Shown here: piece after piece, positions 24,746 to 36,229 of the stretch
Layout: every line of letters starts with the position of its first letter
Numbering within the stretch: position 1 is the first letter of the stretch
Origin: Epiperipatus broadwayi
Taxonomy: Eukaryota; Onychophora; Udeonychophora; Euonychophora; Peripatidae
Assembly: GCA_028023455.1 (NCBI GenBank)
Contig: JAQFVV010000205.1
Span: 2,054,860-2,118,859 of the forward strand
Length of the DNA stretch: 64,000 bases
Direction: 5' to 3'
The notes under the pieces: generated by a model
Database searches by the model: none
What the model saw: the letters and a program-made list of their open reading frames with translations, nothing else
What the model was told of the DNA's origin: nothing
Translations under genes and position numbers: made by a program

Positions 24746-26090
24746 TTGGGGAGGGTTCCTGACAGAGATATTTTAAGTGCTGGCTCTGGCTAAGCATTTA
24801 TCATAAAGCTTGTAGAGGAATTGGCAATACTCATTGTTTATATCCTATACTGGTCTTAAATTTCTTATCTTTTGCTAAGAAATTTTGTTTTTAAATTTTA
24901 ATCATTAAAAAAGAGAAATAATTCCATTCTAATTAATTTAATTAATAAGTCAATTATGAATTAATCTTACTTGCTAAATGAAATTATATTTTTATAGAAA
25001 TGAGTTAGATTTGGAATTATCATATTATAACATCTTTTCTGAATTTATTAATTAATTTTATTAAACAATTAGAAAAGTGTTAATGTCTTTATTGCTCCAG
25101 TTATCTGTTCTATAAACTGACAGTATATGTCTGACTTGATTTCATTATAGCATAATGTTTTAAGTGATTTGCAAATTATCTGAATAAACCTATTTAAATT
25201 AAAGTACATTAAACATATTTCACTTGTTCTCTGTCACAATCCCTAGGGTTCTTATGATCTTGAGCTAACATGTAGCAAATTCCCAGCATTTTTTTTATTA
25301 TAACAGATACTTTAGCACTTAAGTAAGTGAACCCAGATGATTATTTATATTATGCCCTATATTTGGAATTGGCTAGATAATTAGCCTACAGGTTGACATA
25401 GAACTTCTTTTAAACCCAGTCACAAAGGATTACTTGATTATTTTTGCGTAATGCTGTTAATATTATTATACACCTGGGTCTCTTTTTATGCAGTAGATAG
25501 ATTCCACAGAAAACCCGCATTAAAAAAATTGCACAAAAATAGACTTAACTTACATTGAAAAATGTGGGATACGTTCCTTAATTTTCAGAAATCACATAAA
25601 ACCAAAGCAACTAGCTAAAATTACTTTAAAATTCGCATAAAAAAAAAGGAAATAAAGTATGACTAATAAAAAAATTTCAAATACTTGAAAAAAATTGATA
25701 CAAAATAAACTTTTTTTACTTTTTTTATTAACTATTTAATTTTAATCAAAACAAAGCTTTTATGTGTAATTTATTTTACATTTTTTCATATATATATTAA
25801 TCATTATCGCTGTTTGATAATATGCTGGTTCATTTGTGAACTGGTAAGAAATCAGATTCGTCAAGAGGAAATACTATTAGCGCTAACTTCAGTCTCATGC
25901 TGTGTTAATGGTTTTCTGTGGAAAATGTAATCGGTAATTAAACTTTGAGACGATGATTTTATTAATTGTTTATGAAGCTCACGATATCCAGACTGTTATG
26001 TCTAGCTGTTAGAGAATGCACTTCCACGAGTGCAACTATATATACATAACACGCTTCTATGATTGTGTTAATAATGACTAATGGTTAATT

Positions 26091-26382
26091 TTCTTTTATA
26101 CACATATATACATGGAGAAACTTTTAGACAGAAAAAAGTTACAAGTAAAAATATTTAAGAACTTTTAAAGATACAAATTTCAAGTTCTTAAATATTTTTA
26201 CTTGTAACTTTTTTCTGTCTAAAAGTTTATCCATGTATATATGTGTATAAAAGAAAATGTAAACATACACATTTTAAAGATACATTCTTTTTAAGTAGAA
26301 ATTAAAAGTTCTTAAATATTTTTACTTGTAACTTTTTTCTGTCTAAAAATTTCTCCATCTATATATGTGTATAAAAGAAAAT
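26091..26382. repeat. Three copies of an ~80-bp repeat, one inverted and two direct
   Basis: Copy A (26,091-26,175) is inverted relative to copy B (26,185-26,262) and copy C (26,307-26,382). Each contains acttgtaacttttttctgtc or its complement and ends in tatatgtgtataaaagaaaa. A and B form a near-perfect hairpin. The copies lie inside the Tigger-like relic and separate its two coding pieces, so they inserted or expanded later. Confidence 0.8.
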
Positions 26383-26457
26383 ATAATAAACAAACACATA
26401 CATAGACAGACATACAACTATTTAGCTCTCGTTGGAATTTAAGAGCTCATTCATAAT

Positions 26458-26757
26458 TCATGCCAATAACAAAAAATGATTTTCCAATTGATTAGAAAGT
26501 TGAAGACTTTCTCGAATCATTTTTGCTGTGAAACAAACAAGTTCCACTTCTGTTTCAATATTTTTTTCTAAATCTTCTAAGGTATCTAAATTTATTGCCA
26601 AACCTTTTTCCAACAGGAATTTAAAGTATGTAAAATGTAATGCATGTATATAAAACGGGGAAATCCCGATTTTAAGTGAAATGTGAACTTCTTTATCGCA
26701 TAAAAGAAAACTGCATAAAAAGATATTAAGAAGAAACATGAATCGTATTAACTTCAA
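26458..26757 (-). pseudogene. Transposase C-terminal fragment of the Tigger-like element
   Basis: The 99-codon open frame begins just inside the right terminal repeat, and its hydrophobic start (MKLIRFMFLLNIFLCSFLL) is a chance signal-peptide look-alike made by the repeat-proximal sequence. The informative part is its end, LEKNIETEVELVCF and MIRESLQLSNQLENHF, which resembles the acidic/leucine-rich tail of jerky/Tigger transposases. A frame change after this point leads towards the YRELHKQL block at 25.95 kb. It is not regarded as a functional gene. Confidence 0.6.
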
Positions 26758-28570
26758 AATCGCATTAAAAAAATCCGCACAAAAAGAGACCCGGATGTAA
26801 TTATAACTACTTGCATTTTTATTCTTTGCTCCTTTTATGTTAATTCATTAATTGTTATATTCAATGGAGATAATCAATAATCATGTGATGATGTTTTAGC
26901 ATCACACCATATTACCCTTTTTTCTTTACAATATATATAATCAAACAATTTATTAAAAATAAAATACAAAATTTAAAAAGAATTTAAAATATTCTCTAAT
27001 TTAACATAATTTATATAACACCTTGAAAGAAATATGAAAACAAAAAAAAAAGATCCTCATTACAATTGATTTACTATCAATTATGATTAAATATGATGCT
27101 GGAGAAATATATGCAAGTAATCAAACTAAGTCAAAGCTTTCTTGATATGGACAATTGATAGTTTACAAGAGTTGGGTGCTGTTATTATGAATATCATGAA
27201 TTGATTTGACTGTCACAATTAACCAAAAAATCAACTCTATAAATGCTAAGGTGTACTATATGTACATTCAGAAACTAAAACAATCATACTAATTCAATAT
27301 ATTTACTCTTTCATAGTATAATCATAATCTATAAAGTTTGGGACAGAGATAGCTTAAGCAAATTAGGCATTCAATGGGAATCACCATAGAAAATATTGTA
27401 TTAAATTAGATAATTTTAATTTACAAAATACGATATTGCCAAATATCATTTCAGTTAAATGAATTTAATAATTATTTTTCCATTTTTTTACCCGCAACTC
27501 CTAATTAATAGAAAGATAAATTTCAGTTCTGAATTTAAAAAAAAACATATATAGCAAGAGAATACTTCATGAAAACTAGTTGTTTTGAGGCATGATTTCG
27601 TTGTGTTGAATTAAATCTAGCTCTCAAAGATACAATGAAAATTTATTAAAGAGTATCAATATTATATATTCAAAAAACATTGAAAATATTGAATGAAATC
27701 TTAATGCATTTTTGATGCTGAACATAATTATGAAAGATGACCACTGACAATGGAATTCAGCACTGAAAAGACATTAAGGTTGCATTTTTTTCTGAATATA
27801 TGGTATTAGTATTGCCTTTTGAGTTATCATATTCATTTCTAAAATAAAAATTGAATGTATTTAAATTTTAACTAGGCATTTCCAAAAAAATTGTAAATAT
27901 AAAGACTCAATTTAATTTTGTGTTTAAATTTTCTGTTGGAAAGTGAAGTGATTTTTCCTCTTCTCTGTTGTTTCTGAAAATATTATTTAGTCTTGGATTG
28001 GAACACAGTTGATGTAACTTATCAATAATAATTTATTTCTACCGATAAATAAAATTTAAAAACATTCCTATGATTCCTTACCTCTTTTTTATCTTTGCTC
28101 TAGAAAAAAATTAATAATTGTTATAGTCAATATGAATCTGATTAGAAGCAACCTCCAATTAAAAGAAATGGAGGGCGGGATGGTTTGATTTTCAAACAAA
28201 TAAAATTAAAATACTTAATCAGAAGATACGTCTAGTTACATTTTTAAAAAAATTTAAAACATTTTTGCCAAATAATGTGCACAATTATTTCAATAACACA
28301 TGCACTAATACTCAAAAATATTAATTTACTAATTCAAATGATCTCTTTCATCATTTGTGATAGGATTTTAAACAAAATAAAGACACATTACATACTTCTG
28401 AGTTTAAAAAAAGTATTGCATATTTAACATATAAATTTTATATCTATTTATTCACCTTGACCCTTTCCCTTTAAGGATGAAGTACAGACTTACATATAAA
28501 AATTTGCAGATTGTATTTCAGATATCTATTAATATATGGATTTATATTTAATGTTTTCACGGTTGTATGA

Positions 28571-28762
28571 TGTAGATAAATGATTTTTTGGGTAAAACTA
28601 TGTTATTTTCTACTATATACCAATATTTCGATGAACTAGCATCTCCCATTGTCAAGATAAACTCTTGAAAAAAAAAAAAACAATGGCGGAGGCTAGTTCG
28701 TCGAAGTATCGGTATATAATAGAAAATAACACACGGTTTTACCCAAAAATCATTTATCTAAT
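28571..28762. mobile_element. Hairpin element with hammerhead-like stem II
   Basis: Arms 28,571-28,654 and 28,680-28,762 are inverted copies (gataaatgattttttgggta ... and complement) around an A-rich tip. On the minus strand 28,643-28,626 reads GATG, loop CTAGTT, CATC, GAAA, a perfect 4-bp stem II followed by the GAAA core. The right arm has a matching but weaker form (GGCG ... CGTC, GAAG). No CTGATGA block is recognisable before it. The layout parallels the other snap-back elements in this window. Confidence 0.5.
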
Positions 28763-29434
28763 ATATGGGTTTCTATTTACAAATATATACTTTTCAGCTA
28801 AAAAAAAAATTATATATCTAGTCTAAAAATTTTATGAAGTCTTTTTATGTATCTTGATGCCCCACCCTCTCTTTCTAAGAATGAAATGCGGACTTAAAAA
28901 TAAAAAATTTACAAGCAATATTTTAAATACTTGTTTAAGAATGTGGGTTTATATTTATAAACAAGTAGTAATGTCTATTAAACTATAAATTATCTCTTCT
29001 CCTAAAAAAGATAAATGTGCCCTATTCTTTAGTTATAAAGGAAACTGTCATGAGTAATAAGCTAACAAAAAATATATAGATGTAATAAAAATGAATTCAT
29101 TGACCTAAATACAAAATAATGCCAATATTGAATTAACTATACTAATCTATTTCAATCATAATCTTTATAATCTGTGATGTGATATGATGTATTATGGCTT
29201 CTCCTTAAACGAAGTCAAGAATAATATCTCAGCAATTATGCTCAAATAAACCTGTATTTTTTTCTACTTCAGTTCTGCCATCTATAGTATGCTTGTATAA
29301 GCTGGAATCAAATGATTTCTTTTTTCTTGCCTTTATAATATTACTCTTCATCTATTATTAGAACAATCCATCTCATGGTTTTCATTTTTAATTAAAACTG
29401 ATGAGAACTCAGAAGATTAAAAACACTTACTATT

Positions 29435-29525
29435 AACACTATTACATAAGATCTTGCATAACAGCATGTTTGTAAGTTTCTTTGAATCTGGTCCAAAAGC
29501 AACACAACCACGTTTCTAACTAAAA
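29435..29525 (-). other. Exon-like sequence of unknown origin
   Basis: On the minus strand a T-rich tract ending in AG is followed by an open stretch that includes RGCVAFGPDSKKLTNML and ends at a GTAAGT donor. It lies between two ATP13A1 exons that already join perfectly in phase, and including it would break the frame (85 or 89 nt). It may be a transposon scrap or a rarely used exon. I do not recognise the protein. Confidence 0.25.
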
Positions 29526-30285
29526 AAAAATTGATGATGAAAATTAATTACTATTTACAATAAATTCTATAAAAGCTTCTAAATGACTGACTTAAGTATA
29601 TTTTCTACAGAACATCCGCCAAGAAATTAATGTTTTTTATATAATGTTTTCTTCATATTATAAATAATATAGGCAGAAAAGAAAAATGTGTGCACACAAA
29701 TGGTGATTAGTTTTATTCACTAAATTAAGAATAATAAGCACAATCACGTTCAAAGTAATTTTCTTTCTGAGGTGACATACAATGCCATTGCTGTTCAAAG
29801 TGAAACCATGGGTCACTTGCTATAAAAGAGCTAATAAATCTCCTTTTGTCATGCTTTCACTACCATCCACAAGTCATTTGTGCACAACATAAGCCTCAGT
29901 CAATAAATGAAAAGTTTAAGCCACTGATTTTGACAATTTATCAAGAAAATTAATATTGTTTTGCTCACTTCTACAATTGAATACTTTCAGACTAATAGTA
30001 AGAATACTCATTACGCTTGAATGCTTTTCTACGTGTAGTGAATAAAATGAGTGGCCTGTGTTTGCAATACATTAGACTTTATTCCATACCTATCTCATTC
30101 TTAGTTCGTAACTTTTGGGTACAAACTCATTTGTAATCTTGTATACACAACAAAGTGGCTTGAAAAAAGATCTAGAAAACTTTCCCTTAAAAATATTAAA
30201 TTTAAAATGCAATTATTTCATAAGCAGCAAAAAGGGCAACTTATAAGCAGAAATGCAAATTATTTAAGGCAAATGTAACTCTTAC

Positions 30286-30406
30286 TGTATTCCTGCTACA
30301 CCTCTTACAATCAAGTCATCACTGGTTAATGTTCCTGTTTTATCGAAACAGCATATTTCCACTTTGCCAGCAAAGGGAATTCTAAAAGGTTCTGTACAAT
30401 ATACAT
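30286..30406 (-). CDS. ATP13A1: ATP13A1-family P5A ATPase, exon with DKTGT phosphorylation site
   Basis: This 121-nt exon encodes [20 protein letters not shown] followed by [16 protein letters not shown]. The aspartate of DKTGT is the residue transiently phosphorylated by ATP in all P-type ATPases. The [14 protein letters not shown] lead is specific to the ATP13A1/Spf1 (P5A) branch, whose members act in the ER membrane and remove mis-inserted transmembrane helices. The acceptor is a T tract ending in AAG at 30,407 and the donor is GTAAGA. It enters with two bases and leaves with two, matching its neighbours exactly. Confidence 0.96.
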
Positions 30407-30977
30407 CTTAAAAAAAAAAACAAGACCTGTTAAAATTAAGTTAGAAAATAAAATGCGAATAAAATTTGTAAACAACTACATTCAAATATAACAATATATA
30501 GTAATAAATTGTTAAAATATAAAAAATGATTATAAATATTCTATAAATTAAATATGTAAAAAAAAAAAAATCTACACATATAAATAATAAAAATGAGATT
30601 GTATCCATGTAAACAGAGATAACATTTAGCTTTTGATGTTTCTAATAAAGTATCAATTACTAATAAACTACAATCCCTGAGGCTAAACAAGTTTTCTCAT
30701 TTTATAATTTGTAAATAAACTCTAGAAACATTGATGTGAAGTACGATGAATTTTTAAATAAAAATACTCAAATCTTGCTCGACAATTTTTGAAACCATGT
30801 CAAACATTACCAAGTTCATTTACATATTGTACACATACACTTTTTTTTTTTTGGCTAAAATAATTAATTTCTAGAGGGAAAAAATCACATTATATATATA
30901 AGTCATAAATTGTACATATATTAGAATATTTGTAAATAAGCAAGAAATGGATTTTAGAACAATGCATTGCTATATAT

Positions 30978-31090
30978 CAGGGGTGGCCAACTTTTGTGTT
31001 CATAAGATCTACTTTTTATTTTAAAAATGTATTGCGATCAACTTGTTGTCATAGGCATGGTCTAAGTGGAGGGAGGTGTGAAATACATAC
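30978..31090 (+). mobile_element. hAT transposon terminus
   Basis: The sequence caggggtggccaacttttgt, followed by agatctactttttattttaa and ttgcgatcaac, is a typical end of Charlie-like hAT elements. No transposase and no opposite end could be found downstream, so only one terminus is reported. Confidence 0.6.
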
Positions 31091-32344
31091 TATTTTTATA
31101 TATCTACCTAGTAAAAAATAACAATTATTTAACGGGCCAAAAAACTCATCTCCGGGGGAAGTAAAGCAACATGAGTAATTATTAACAATATTTATTAATT
31201 CAAATTAGCTACATTAAGTCAAGATTAAAAATATTATTTTCAATAATGATACGACTTCAGCTATCAAGAATTGAAAAAAAATTTAGAACAAAAACAAAAA
31301 TAAAACTTGAAAATCTTAATTTAATTTGTTTCATTCATTACCCGACAGCTCTTGCTAACCAAAATAAAATAAACAGACCACTTCTGTCATACTATACATA
31401 ATTTTGATAAAATAAGGCCACATCAGGAATGATATTCAATATAAACAGACCACTTCTCTGATACTCTCTATATATTTGAGCTACATAAATGTTAAGAGGT
31501 GATAGTTATGTTTTATCTATTCATTGCAATTAAAAATTCAATCCAATTGGATTACATATGAATCTTATTTATGAATTATTATTTATATTTTAAATTGTAA
31601 ATTTTATTCTGATTGGTTGCAATTATATTGTGTTATATTTCCAATAATCAGATGGCCAATATATTATTATTTTCAGAATTATTAAAAAAAAAAATATTTT
31701 TGCTGGGTTAAAATTAATGCAGTCTGTCAACATAGGCATATTGATCTTATAAAATTAAATAAAAACCATCACAAATATTAGATTAATATAACTATAGAAA
31801 TATAGCAAAAATGACTGAAGAGAAGATGAAGAAAATGTTAATAGTACCAACACTTAAAGTAGAAAGTGAAGATATAGCTTAAAATAGGATTGGAATGAGA
31901 ATGAAAATTGATCCTATTTTCTTCTGTACTGAAGGGAAAGAATATAGGCTCCTAAATCCTGGATAAAAGGAAGCAAAATAACTTTAATAAAGCAAACACA
32001 TTTCTTAAATATGATTTAATGAAAATATTCACAGAAAGCTTTTTGGAAAACTAAGATACCCTCAGACTGAAATAAAAAGAAATGCAGTCATTAATAGAGT
32101 AAGAAACAAAAAAGTATCCATAAATCAGAAATTGAATATTGTAATAAAAAAAAAAAGATGAAAAATAAGCTCCAATAATGAAAGTTTTACAGGAAATAAG
32201 AAAAAAAACATCAATTTGAAAATACCAAAAATAAAAATAAAATGTTCTTAAATTTAAAAACTCAAATAATGTAGAAATATGAGAACTATACATAATGATG
32301 TGTAAAGATGCAATATTTTGCCAGAAAATGTAAAGAACTAAACA

Positions 32345-32460
32345 TCACATGATCACCATTTCTTATGCTTACTCATAACTATTATTGCCTTCTGGCATTT
32401 ATTGATTACTCTTGCTTGCACTGAGTGGCATTACAGTATGGAGAGTTTTGCCTGTTTTGA
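32345..32460. repeat. Fragment of the dispersed 0.4-kb repeat, with internal inversion
   Basis: The stretch begins with the direct-orientation tail (catgatcaccatttcttatg) and switches near 32,383 to the inverted orientation (ccttctggcatttattgatt, then ttgcactgagtggc and ggagagttttgcctgtttt). The same switch is seen at 655-985 and near 48,030. Confidence 0.75.
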
Positions 32461-32559
32461 AATATAAAAAAGTTTTACATTTCAAAGGTTTTCATCCCAA
32501 ATGGATATTTTGAGAATTTCGCCCAAAAAGAATTTTAAAAAAAGTTAATATTGATGATG

Positions 32560-32860
32560 ATGATGCCCAAATAATTGGAAATTATTAATTATTTGGATTT
32601 TGAGATGATATGGTTGGTAGCACAAATGAAACTTCAAATTTTAAATAAATGCTGCAAGAATATCAAATGAAAGCAAAAAAAAATTAAAAATATTTTTTAA
32701 AAAAAAAAATTGTTTTCAAAAAAAAAGGAAATTATAATACTGTTGAACAAATTTATTATACAGATGAATAACATAAGTAAAATTATGCTTATTATGTATC
32801 TGACTAGAACACTTAATAGAAGAGTAGTACCAAACAAGGAATTAGGAGAGTCTCTTTACA
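32560..32860 (+). pseudogene. RTE-type LINE scrap
   Basis: Fragments of the region around and after the FADD box of RTE reverse transcriptases can be read in shifting frames: gatgatatggttggtagca, a run of codons resembling LQEMLQE.., and TRTLNRRV near 32,810 (compare AWTLNRRA at 23,630). A possible end fragment with a lysine-rich and WNELRE-like pattern continues at 33,590-33,715. Confidence 0.5.
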
Positions 32861-34487
32861 CTATTAACAGCAGCAATCCACTATATCATTAAATTTTCTT
32901 ATTAGATTCTAGCTGTTGGCATTAATCAGTGAGGAACATGAGATAATACACAGCCATCCAGTCATCATCACTTTTATTTAGTATTTATATTTCAATGTAA
33001 TGGTTTGAAAACTTTCAACAACTTAAGTTTTGAAGCTAAGTCAAATTGCCTATATACAGTATATATGCGTCTGGATGACAAATTAATGTATCAAATGAAT
33101 GTTTCATATCTTCATAGATTATATTTAATAATCTCCCTACAATCATAAAATCTTTCAAAACATTTGAAAATATTTTTGTGATTCATGACCTCACTGCCAT
33201 ACATAGTTCGATTCATTTCAAACATTTCAGTAACAATTTTCCCCAATGTAAAATAAAATTTAATGTTATCACAATGTTCCACCAAGGGTTAAACAACCAA
33301 ACACAATCATATTTCATGTCATATCATGATCCAGATACTCTAACACCTTAAAATTTTTGTGAATAGCTAAGTTGCATCACTAGACAACGCATGCATTGAT
33401 TCAGAAATAGCATTGCAGGTAGTTAAGAGAAATAGTCATTAGATATCTCTTCATTGGGTCACATTGTGTGTTGCAAAACCTAGATCATTGATTATATGCA
33501 TTTTAATGATTTTCATGCTAACTGTAAGATTCTCAGATTCTATAGCAAAAAAAAAAAAATCACATAATTCTTCTTGCTTACATTTAATATTTGCATCCTT
33601 TTGCTAAGAGTAGAAGAGGAAGCTTGAGTAAAGATATGGAGAAAAAACTGAGAATTAGATGAGAAGATTAAATTTAGAGAGAACTTCATGCTATGAAAAA
33701 TAAATAAGAATTAAGAGATTAATCTAGTTATTTTTTATTGGGAATATATATATATGTTTTCTTTGAAGGAATGAAATAAAGAGAATTAAGGAATATATAT
33801 TTTTAGAAGTTTATTATACTGAAGTTACTAACTGTTTAAGGTTTCATTTGCTGTTAAAGATAATTGGAATGTAATTGAGAATTATGGGAAATTTATTTAG
33901 CATATATGTATCTTGTGTTCATTCGCACTTGAGAAACCTGCCTTGGCAATGAAACAAATTGGTTGTAAAATTTTAGGTTTAAATTTTGGTTAGTTTTTTA
34001 AATTCTGAATTTGGTATAATTTGTTTATATATAAATTCATACTTTCTATAAATGAATATTTGTGCATAATTTGATTTTTATATTTATGCTGTAAACCATG
34101 GTTTATATTTGGATTGTATTTGCAAGTCTGAAAACATTATATAAAACTTTATACTTTCTATGAATTAATATTATTTTTGCATAATTCAATTCTTATACCT
34201 ATGCTGCAGATTATGTCTTATACTTGTGTTGTATCTGATGCAATTAAATCTGAAAACTCTACATGCTTTAAAGTCAGAAATAACTGACAAGCACTTGCAA
34301 AGTATAAAAAGTATTCAATTTTAGATCCTAAAGTTAAAATTTTGACACATATATAATTTATGAATATCCAGCACACAGTTCTTCTTTTCAAAATAGTTCA
34401 TATATATCTAATATTGAAATAAAACAAACTAACTCCTTTTTAAAACTTGATTTTTTATGGCTATAATCATGAAAAAGAAATCCAACG

Positions 34488-34508
34488 TTTCGACTATTTT
34501 TTATAGTC
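34488..34508 (-). ncRNA. Hammerhead-like stem II and GAAA in the left terminal repeat
   Basis: On the minus strand GACTA (34,508-34,504) pairs with TAGTC (34,496-34,492) around an A-rich loop and is followed by GAAAC (34,491-34,487) and GTTGG. The preceding CTTGAAAAA is a poor match to CTGANGA. The right terminal repeat has the same hairpin on the plus strand at 35,625-35,645. This is a relic rather than a working ribozyme. Confidence 0.45.
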
Positions 34509-34533
34509 TTTTTCAAGAAATGCATATAATTTT

Positions 34534-34896
34534 TTGAGTTATATTAATGGTAGAGTTGAAAAAATAAAATTTACTATGGAAAAAGAATATATTAATGTTA
34601 TTGAATATATGGATGTTAGAATTTTAAAAAAAATTGATAGGAATGGTAGTGTTATTATAGAAAGATCTGGGTTTAGAAAAAAAACATTTTTTGGATTATC
34701 AAATAATTGGTTTTCAGATATTGATAATCATAGTAAAATTAATATTGTTAATAATAAAATTATTAGGGCAATTAAGTTATGTTCAAATAGTAATTTGTTT
34801 GAGAATGAGGTTGATATTATTAGGAATGAATGTTTTATGAATGATTATCCTAGGGGTGTGATTGAACATTTGTTTTCTAATAAAAAATATAAATAA
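34534..34896 (+). pseudogene. Penelope-like reverse transcriptase, C-terminal part
   Basis: The encoded blocks IKFTMEKEYINVIEYMDVRI, GFRKKTFFGLSNNW and YPRGVIEHLF match the thumb and connector of Penelope-like reverse transcriptases, where IKFT.E....LPFLD and a later cysteine-and-YP region are usual. The catalytic palm (YVDD) is missing because the element is truncated directly next to its left terminal repeat. The frame stops at 34,896 and the endonuclease continues in another frame, so this copy is not functional. Confidence 0.8.
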
Positions 34897-34904
34897 AATA
34901 AAGA

Positions 34905-35279
34905 ATGGGATTAGATAGGAATAGGAATCGAGAAAAGATTATTTATGTTGGTTTTAATATATCTAAAGATTTATTTATTAAAGTTAAGAAATTAGTTAAA
35001 ATGATTAATAGGAAATATAATGTTTCAATTTGTCCAGTTTATAAAAAGAAAACAAATTTAAATTTTTTAATTAATAATAATGGGGATTATAATAGGTTAG
35101 ACATTATGAATTCAGTTTATTTGATAAAATGTTTGAATTGTTTTAGAAAGAATGTAGAAATGACATATATTGGGACTAGTAAAAATAAATTAAAAACTAG
35201 ATTAAAACAGCATTTAGGTGATAAAATTCTTCTATTTACATTCATAAGAATAAATTTAAGCATGGGGATTTTGAAATAA
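34905..35279 (+). pseudogene. Penelope-like GIY-YIG endonuclease domain
   Basis: It contains SICPVYKKKT, SVYLIKCLNC and TYIGTSKNKLKTRLKQH. The VYLI ... TYIG pair with the following LKTRLKQH is the GIY-YIG nuclease motif with its catalytic arginine and histidine neighbourhood. After LGDKI the frame shifts. Continuation in another frame gives NERIIRGCIHK and EIKPELN, the usual end of this domain. In complete elements this nuclease nicks target DNA for reverse transcription. Confidence 0.8.
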
Positions 35280-36229
35280 AACCTTTGGAATGTATTAAGT
35301 CATATAATGAAAGGATAATAAGAGGGTGTATACATAAATGAAATAAAACCAGAATTAAATAGGATGTTAATAGAAAAAGATAAAAGAAAATAATAGGTTT
35401 TTAATTAAAAGTTTTTGTATGATATATATATATATAGATTTTTAAAAATAAATTAGTTGTGTTTAAGTTGTGATTGTAATAGGAAAGGGGAGTGAGATAA
35501 GGTAAAAAAAGAGAAAATTTTGGTTATGAATATATTTTGTAATTTTTAATTAATTTAATTTTTTTTATTTTGGAATATGTGATATTTATTGTATATATAT
35601 TTTATTTTAGTGTGCCTTAAAAAAGACTATAAAAAATAGTCGAAACGTTGGATTTCTTTTTCATGATTATAGACATAAAAAATCAAGTTTTAAAAAGGAG
35701 TTAGTTTGTTTTATTTCTATATAATTTATGCTGAGTCCAATGCTCTAAGATTTAGAAGATAAATCATTGACTAGTATACATATATAACATCAAAAATATT
35801 CCAAGATATAAACCTGTCAAGTAACTCAAACGGTATTTACCATTATTAACATGGCATAGATTATATCAATCTTTAAATATTTTAAAAACAAATAAAATTG
35901 CACTATTTTTATGTCCACTACAAGATTCACCATATTAAAATTTCATATTACATAGTATAACGGGATATATATATATATATGCGTTACATTTAAATTTTAG
36001 TACTTAATTTTTTTTTGTAAATATCTAATACTGAATTAAAAGCACAAACATTCAAAATGCACAAATAATGAGTTATTAATTTATTAATAAGTTTAATTTA
36101 AATATTGAAATAAAATAAGCTTTAAAAAATTATAGAATTGAAGCAAAAATTCTAATCTTTAAATAAATATAATAAAAACCTTTTAATTTTAAAAATAACG
36201 AAGAAAGTTTTAACAAAAATAAAATTACA

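Larger units (their letters stand above)
24291..24852. mobile_element. Large palindromic element with two hammerhead ribozymes and 14-bp flanking repeats
   Basis: The arms (24,355-24,597 and about 24,598-24,842) are inverted copies with few differences, apart from a ~20-bp length difference near the tip. The direct repeat tatatcctatactg occurs at 24,291-24,304 and 24,839-24,852 and looks like a target-site duplication enclosing the palindrome and about 50 bp on its left. Each arm contains a hammerhead motif. No protein is encoded. The architecture suits terminal repeats of a Penelope-like element or a retrozyme that inserted as an inverted dimer. Confidence 0.8.
25471..26797 (-). mobile_element. 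Tigger/pogo-like DNA transposon, degenerate
   Basis: The ends are inverted repeats of about 21 bp: cacctgggtctctttttatgc at 25,471 and the complement of catccgggtctctttttgtgc ending at 26,797. TA lies directly outside both ends (25,469-25,470 and 26,798-26,799), the target duplication of the Tc1/mariner superfamily. Inside, minus-strand translation gives the end of a Tigger-like transposase: FTAKMIRESLQLSNQLENHF (26.5 kb) and, 0.5 kb further, YRELHKQLIKSSSQSLITDY (25.95 kb). The catalytic core is absent. A set of three ~80-bp repeats has landed between the two coding pieces. Confidence 0.75.
17978..30285. other. ATP13A1 intron (12.3 kb)
   Basis: The intron separates the DKTGT exon from the GDPLEKA exon. 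It holds the foldback at 18.5 kb, the RTE LINE at 22.4-23.9 kb, the hammerhead palindrome at 24.3-24.85 kb, the Tigger-like transposon at 25.5-26.8 kb and a hairpin at 28.6 kb. A T12/G9 run lies at 20,234-20,254. The stretches 18.8-22.3 and 26.8-28.5 kb show only AT-rich sequence without recognisable genes. Confidence 0.7.
34416..35717 (+). mobile_element. Penelope-like element, 5'-truncated, with ~100-bp inverted terminal repeats
   Basis: The left end (34,416-34,515) and right end (35,617-35,717) are inverted copies; both contain ccaacgtttcgactatt or its complement. Between them lie the last part of a Penelope reverse transcriptase and a GIY-YIG endonuclease in two frames. Inverted terminal repeats with a CGAAACGTTGG motif are characteristic of this class. 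The body is unusually AT-rich even for this window. Confidence 0.85.

Noticed and set aside
26458-26757. Possible small secreted protein with signal-peptide-like start
   Set aside because: The frame starts at the terminal repeat of a Tigger-like relic and its end matches transposase tails, so it is annotated as a transposase fragment.
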